Positions 36,532 through 39,187 of a DNA stretch of 39,187 bases are shown here, piece after piece (the stretch's first letter is position 1; every line of letters starts with the position of its first letter). The notes beneath the pieces were generated by a model. That model was not told where the DNA came from. It searched no databases and saw nothing but the letters and a program-made list of their open reading frames with translations. The stretch spans positions 1 through 39,187 of IMG/VR virus record IMGVR_UViG_3300050821_006317; one strand, written 5' to 3'. A program made the position numbers and the translations under genes. This DNA is from a virus.

Positions 36532-37994
36532 TCAAGCTGACCCGTCTTCGGATTGTAGGTATAAGTTTTGCCCGCCGCCGGCGCGTTAGCGGTCGCTGTT
36601 TCCTGTTTCGGCGGCGGATTGCTCGCCCACTGACCGCCGTGGCCGGCGTAGAGATCGCCGTTGGGCAAATAAGCTGAGTTCACCAGCGGCTTGGGATTTT
36701 TGGGATCGCTCATATCCCATTTCAGGCTGTCGGGGATTTCATCCACCCGCCCGGCGGCCCCGTAAGTATTGACAATACCGGTATGGAGCCGGTTCTGGAA
36801 GTCGCCGAACTGCTTCATGTAAGCGTCATAGGGCTGGTTGAAATTGGCGAGTGGGTTTACGCCTGACTGAAGGCTGTTGATTTCTGTTTGAGTCCGCCTC
36901 GATCCGGCATTGATGAACTCTTGGCCGTAGATCTGCCCTTTGAGCATGATGATTTGTTGAACCGCGGCCTTTTCTTCCGGCGTCAGCACCGATGTCTGGA
37001 CCGAATTCCACATATTTTGAAATGCCCCTGGGTGTTCTTTATCATCGGATGCAGCTTTGATCAGAATATCGGCAGCATTTCGTTTCGCAGCGCCGGTCAC
37101 ACCGCTTTGCGTGAGGCTCTGCAAGACAGGCGTTCCATCGGCTTCCTTCATATTTTGTAGACCAGTCGCCGTCTGATCCATTTGCTGCATTTGGGTGATC
37201 GCAGTTGGCGCTTTTTGCTGTGCTTCGAGCAGATCCTTCTGCTTGGTTTCCGCGCCCTGCTTAGCGATGTCGATATTGGCCGCGCCCTGCGCCTCAATGT
37301 ATTTCGCCTTGGCGTCGGGCGGCAACGCATTCCAAAATTGCTCGGTTCCCGGCGGCGCCGGGATGCTCTGCATCCGCTGCATGTTCTGCAGCATGATCAG
37401 ATTGCCTAGCTGCGCGCCGGGATCCTGTCCCTGACTGCGCGAACCCATGATCGCGCTCGCCATCGAGGGAGTCGACATCGAGGCCGCCATCATATCGAGG
37501 CCGCGGTCGATCTCGTTGGCGCTGCGGTTCCTCTGCTCCATCTGCAGATACAAGGACGCGAGATCGGGCGGCGATTGGGTCGCAACCGTGGGCGGGAGGG
37601 CTGCCTGGCCTGGCGGCGGGGCGTTAGGAGCCATCGGCGCTGGAGGGGCTCCAGGGGCCATCTGTGGCCCGCCTGGAGGCGGCCCAATCTGGGCCCCTCT
37701 CTGTTCAGCCGGGGTAGCTGGAGTTATCTGGCCGGGTAGGGGCCTGCCATTAACGGTAGCCGGTCCCGGCACCCAATGCGGCGAGTGAGCGGCGTCGGGG
37801 AGAATTTCGAAGTGGCCAGGCGGGGCGGGCGCAGGGCTCATCGGCGGCGCTTGCGGTTGCGGCGGCGCGGGAACCATGTAGCCGGTACGCTGCGGCGGCG
37901 GCGCGTTCGGATTGGGATTGGGCGTCGGCTGCGGGCCAGCAAACTGGTTGTACGGATTGCCGTACATTAGGTTGAGGAGCTCGGCCCCGATCAC
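36528..37994 (-). CDS. Putative internal virion protein with Pro-rich N-terminus
   Basis: 488 residues from a GTG at 37994 overlapping the upstream stop (GTGA). The first 140 residues are Pro/Ala/Gly-rich. Then come SLYLQMEQRNRSANEIDRGL, EAQGAANIDIAKQGAETKQK, DLLEAQQKAPTAITQMQQMD, and a helical middle (SVLTPEEKAAVQQIIMLKGQ). The end reads GKTYTYNPKTGQLE. The Gln/Ala-rich helices and neighbours suggest an ejection-complex component. No enzymatic motif. Confidence 0.58.
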   Translation of the reverse strand: MIGAELLNLMYGNPYNQFAGPQPTPNPNPNAPPPQRTGYMVPAPPQPQAPPMSPAPAPPGHFEILPDAAHSPHWVPGPATVNGRPLPGQITPATPAEQRGAQIGPPPGGPQMAPGAPPAPMAPNAPPPGQAALPPTVATQSPPDLASLYLQMEQRNRSANEIDRGLDMMAASMSTPSMASAIMGSRSQGQDPGAQLGNLIMLQNMQRMQSIPAPPGTEQFWNALPPDAKAKYIEAQGAANIDIAKQGAETKQKDLLEAQQKAPTAITQMQQMDQTATGLQNMKEADGTPVLQSLTQSGVTGAAKRNAADILIKAASDDKEHPGAFQNMWNSVQTSVLTPEEKAAVQQIIMLKGQIYGQEFINAGSRRTQTEINSLQSGVNPLANFNQPYDAYMKQFGDFQNRLHTGIVNTYGAAGRVDEIPDSLKWDMSDPKNPKPLVNSAYLPNGDLYAGHGGQWASNPPPKQETATANAPAAGKTYTYNPKTGQLE

Positions 37995-38761
37995 GACGTC
38001 GCCCCTTTCTGCGCCTGCAGGTTCTGCAGCGTGTTAAAAAATCCGGTATTGGAATACCCGCCAGGAATCTGGGTTCCGCCGCTCGGGTGTGCTGCTAGAA
38101 ACGCATTTAACACGCTGGGCTGCGGGCCGCCGGTTGGCGTCGTGCCGGGCTGCATCACCGCGCCGGGCGTAGTCACCTTGCCGGGATTAGCGAGCGCATC
38201 GAGATAGGCCTGGCGCATGTCGATCGGATTGGTGGGCGCAGGCGCTGCGGCTGGAGCTGAAGGTTGATTAGCCATCTGGTGAAAAGCGGTTGCGCCTAAA
38301 CCTTGGAACATTGCGCCCGCTCCAGGTGAACCGCCGCTGGGACTATTGTGGGAGGCGACGAAACTGTCAGGTTGCGTCGCCGCTACGCCAGCAGCAACCT
38401 GGCCTAGCGGCCCGCTGGCGTCGAGCCGCTGTTGCGGCGACAGCGCCTGCCATTGCATCGGCGTCAAGCCGCCGCGAGGCTGATAGGCCGCATCATTCTG
38501 GCCTTGCGGAATCTGAACCCCAGCAAACGGATTCGCCACGCCCGAGGTGTTCAAAGTCGTCCCGGGCGGTTGCCAAGCGTCGTGCGCCGTCTGCGCCGCG
38601 CCGTAGCTCGCGATTGGATTGCCCTGAGCGTCGGTCGGCGTTCCCCGATAGCCGGCCATCGGAATCTGCCCCTGATATTGCAGATAGGGGTTCGGGTTCA
38701 TCATCCCGCCGACTGCTGTGGTGTTGTAGAGGTCGGCGAATGGGTCGTCGGCGCTAGCCAT
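37991..38761 (-). CDS. Pro/Gly/Gln-rich virion-type protein
   Basis: 256 residues from the ATG at 38761, with AGGTGG upstream; a GTG at 38770 is the alternative. MASADDPFADLYNTTAVGGM, PYLQYQGQIPMAGYRGTPTD, LTPMQWQALSPQQRLDASGP, and a Pro/Ala linker (PSAPAAAPAPTNPIDMRQAY). It ends QIPGGYSNTGFFNTLQNLQA. It shares a short pattern, QPPGTTLN, with the neighbouring protein at 38754. An internal virion role is inferred from position. Confidence 0.58.
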   Translation of the reverse strand: MASADDPFADLYNTTAVGGMMNPNPYLQYQGQIPMAGYRGTPTDAQGNPIASYGAAQTAHDAWQPPGTTLNTSGVANPFAGVQIPQGQNDAAYQPRGGLTPMQWQALSPQQRLDASGPLGQVAAGVAATQPDSFVASHNSPSGGSPGAGAMFQGLGATAFHQMANQPSAPAAAPAPTNPIDMRQAYLDALANPGKVTTPGAVMQPGTTPTGGPQPSVLNAFLAAHPSGGTQIPGGYSNTGFFNTLQNLQAQKGATS

Positions 38762-39187
38762 ATAAACCACCTGTGGAATTCAATGTGGTGCCTGGCGGTT
38801 GCGGCGCGCCCGGCGTCGAGGCTGCAATAGGCATCGGGATCCCCTGAGCGTTTAGGCTCGAGGCTGGGCCCGGCATGCCCTGAAGGCCGCCCCGCGCGCG
38901 GCTGGCCGCCATCAACTGCGGCGCCATGGCGGCGATCTGCGCCTGGCGCACGTTGCCCATCGCTGAGGCGGCTTGTTGAGGCTGCAAGTCCAGGGGCGCA
39001 GGCGCGGACTCGCCGCCTCCGCCGCCGGCCATCGACTGGAGATTGTCCATGGTCGACTTAGTTCCGGGACCGCCAGTGCCAGAATTGAGCGCCGCGAGCG
39101 CCAGACCGACATTGGCGGGGGCGGCCGCGGGCGCGGCGGGCTGAGCGCCAGTAGCAGGCAAAGTCGCGCCGCTCCCAGCGCCCATCT
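38754..39187 (-). CDS. Ala/Gly/Pro-rich virion-type protein (5' end beyond the window)
   Basis: About 143 residues are visible from a Met at 39185; the frame stays open to the edge, so the true start may lie outside. It is rich in Ala, Gly and Pro. A helical middle (QQAASAMGNVRQAQIAAMAP, QLMAASRARGGLQGMPG) is followed by PQPPGTTLNSTGGLYG. Similar in composition to the next three genes. It probably belongs to the same virion module. Confidence 0.5.
   Translation of the reverse strand, partial: MGAGSGATLPATGAQPAAPAAAPANVGLALAALNSGTGGPGTKSTMDNLQSMAGGGGGESAPAPLDLQPQQAASAMGNVRQAQIAAMAPQLMAASRARGGLQGMPGPASSLNAQGIPMPIAASTPGAPQPPGTTLNSTGGLYG

Noticed and set aside
1-39187. CRISPR array, tRNA or rRNA genes
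   Set aside because: No regularly spaced repeats, cloverleaf-like segments or rRNA sequence were noticed.
1-39187. Integrase, excisionase or CI-type repressor (temperate lifestyle)
   Set aside because: No tyrosine or serine recombinase motif was seen; the small HTH proteins alone do not establish lysogeny.

Overview
This window is part of a tailed double-stranded DNA phage genome with a high-GC, alphaproteobacteria-like composition. The best-matched structural set is that of short-tailed SU10-like phages. It has a large portal, a scaffold, an SU10/DUF5309-type major capsid protein, a head-tail adaptor, a tail fibre and proline-rich ejection-type proteins. No tape-measure gene was seen. No integrase, CI-like repressor, tRNA, rRNA or CRISPR array was found, so nothing in the window points to lysogeny. 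Both edges cut through minus-strand reading frames, so this is a slice or an incomplete contig. Reading it as circular does not restore a sensible protein at the junction.

Minus strand, 15191 down to 1, is the late region. In transcription order it holds a putative small terminase, the large terminase, small zinc-binding proteins, a Pro/Gly-rich protein, an internal terminator, the portal, a head-assembly protein, the scaffold and the major capsid protein. Next come a conserved phage protein and a lysis cassette (M15 endolysin, two small membrane proteins). The adaptor, the tail fibre, a tail-assembly-like protein and a truncated tail-collar protein follow. A plus-strand endonuclease-like gene (5928-6590) sits inside this operon in the opposite direction. 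Minus genes resume at 35209-39187 with four Pro/Ala/Gly-rich proteins that look like internal virion or ejection proteins.

Plus strand, about 15.5-35.2 kb, is the early and middle region. It starts from a palindrome-rich control region (15192-15571). It continues as many small, tightly packed genes, often joined by ATGA or GTGA stop/start overlaps. Recognisable members are an RMF-like mini-protein, a GP88-family protein, two related helix-turn-helix proteins, an SF3/DUF5906 primase-helicase, a single-strand-binding-like protein with an acidic DDDEIPF tail, a PD-(D/E)XK nuclease-like protein and an SNF2-type helicase. No DNA polymerase was seen. A virion-like patch (25586-27588) and an Acb2/Tad1-like candidate anti-defence protein (27787-28032) are embedded here.

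The most unusual items are a PEP-CTERM protein (34339-34983) carried by a phage, the Acb2/Tad1-like gene and the RMF-like gene. A 10-base motif, GAAATGCCAG, recurs at gene starts of plus-strand genes, usually after a hairpin. A 16-bp inverted repeat flanks an AT-rich pyrimidine tract at 16748-16882. A 29-bp near-perfect palindrome lies inside a coding region at 21270-21298. All family assignments come from reading motifs by eye; no database search was run.
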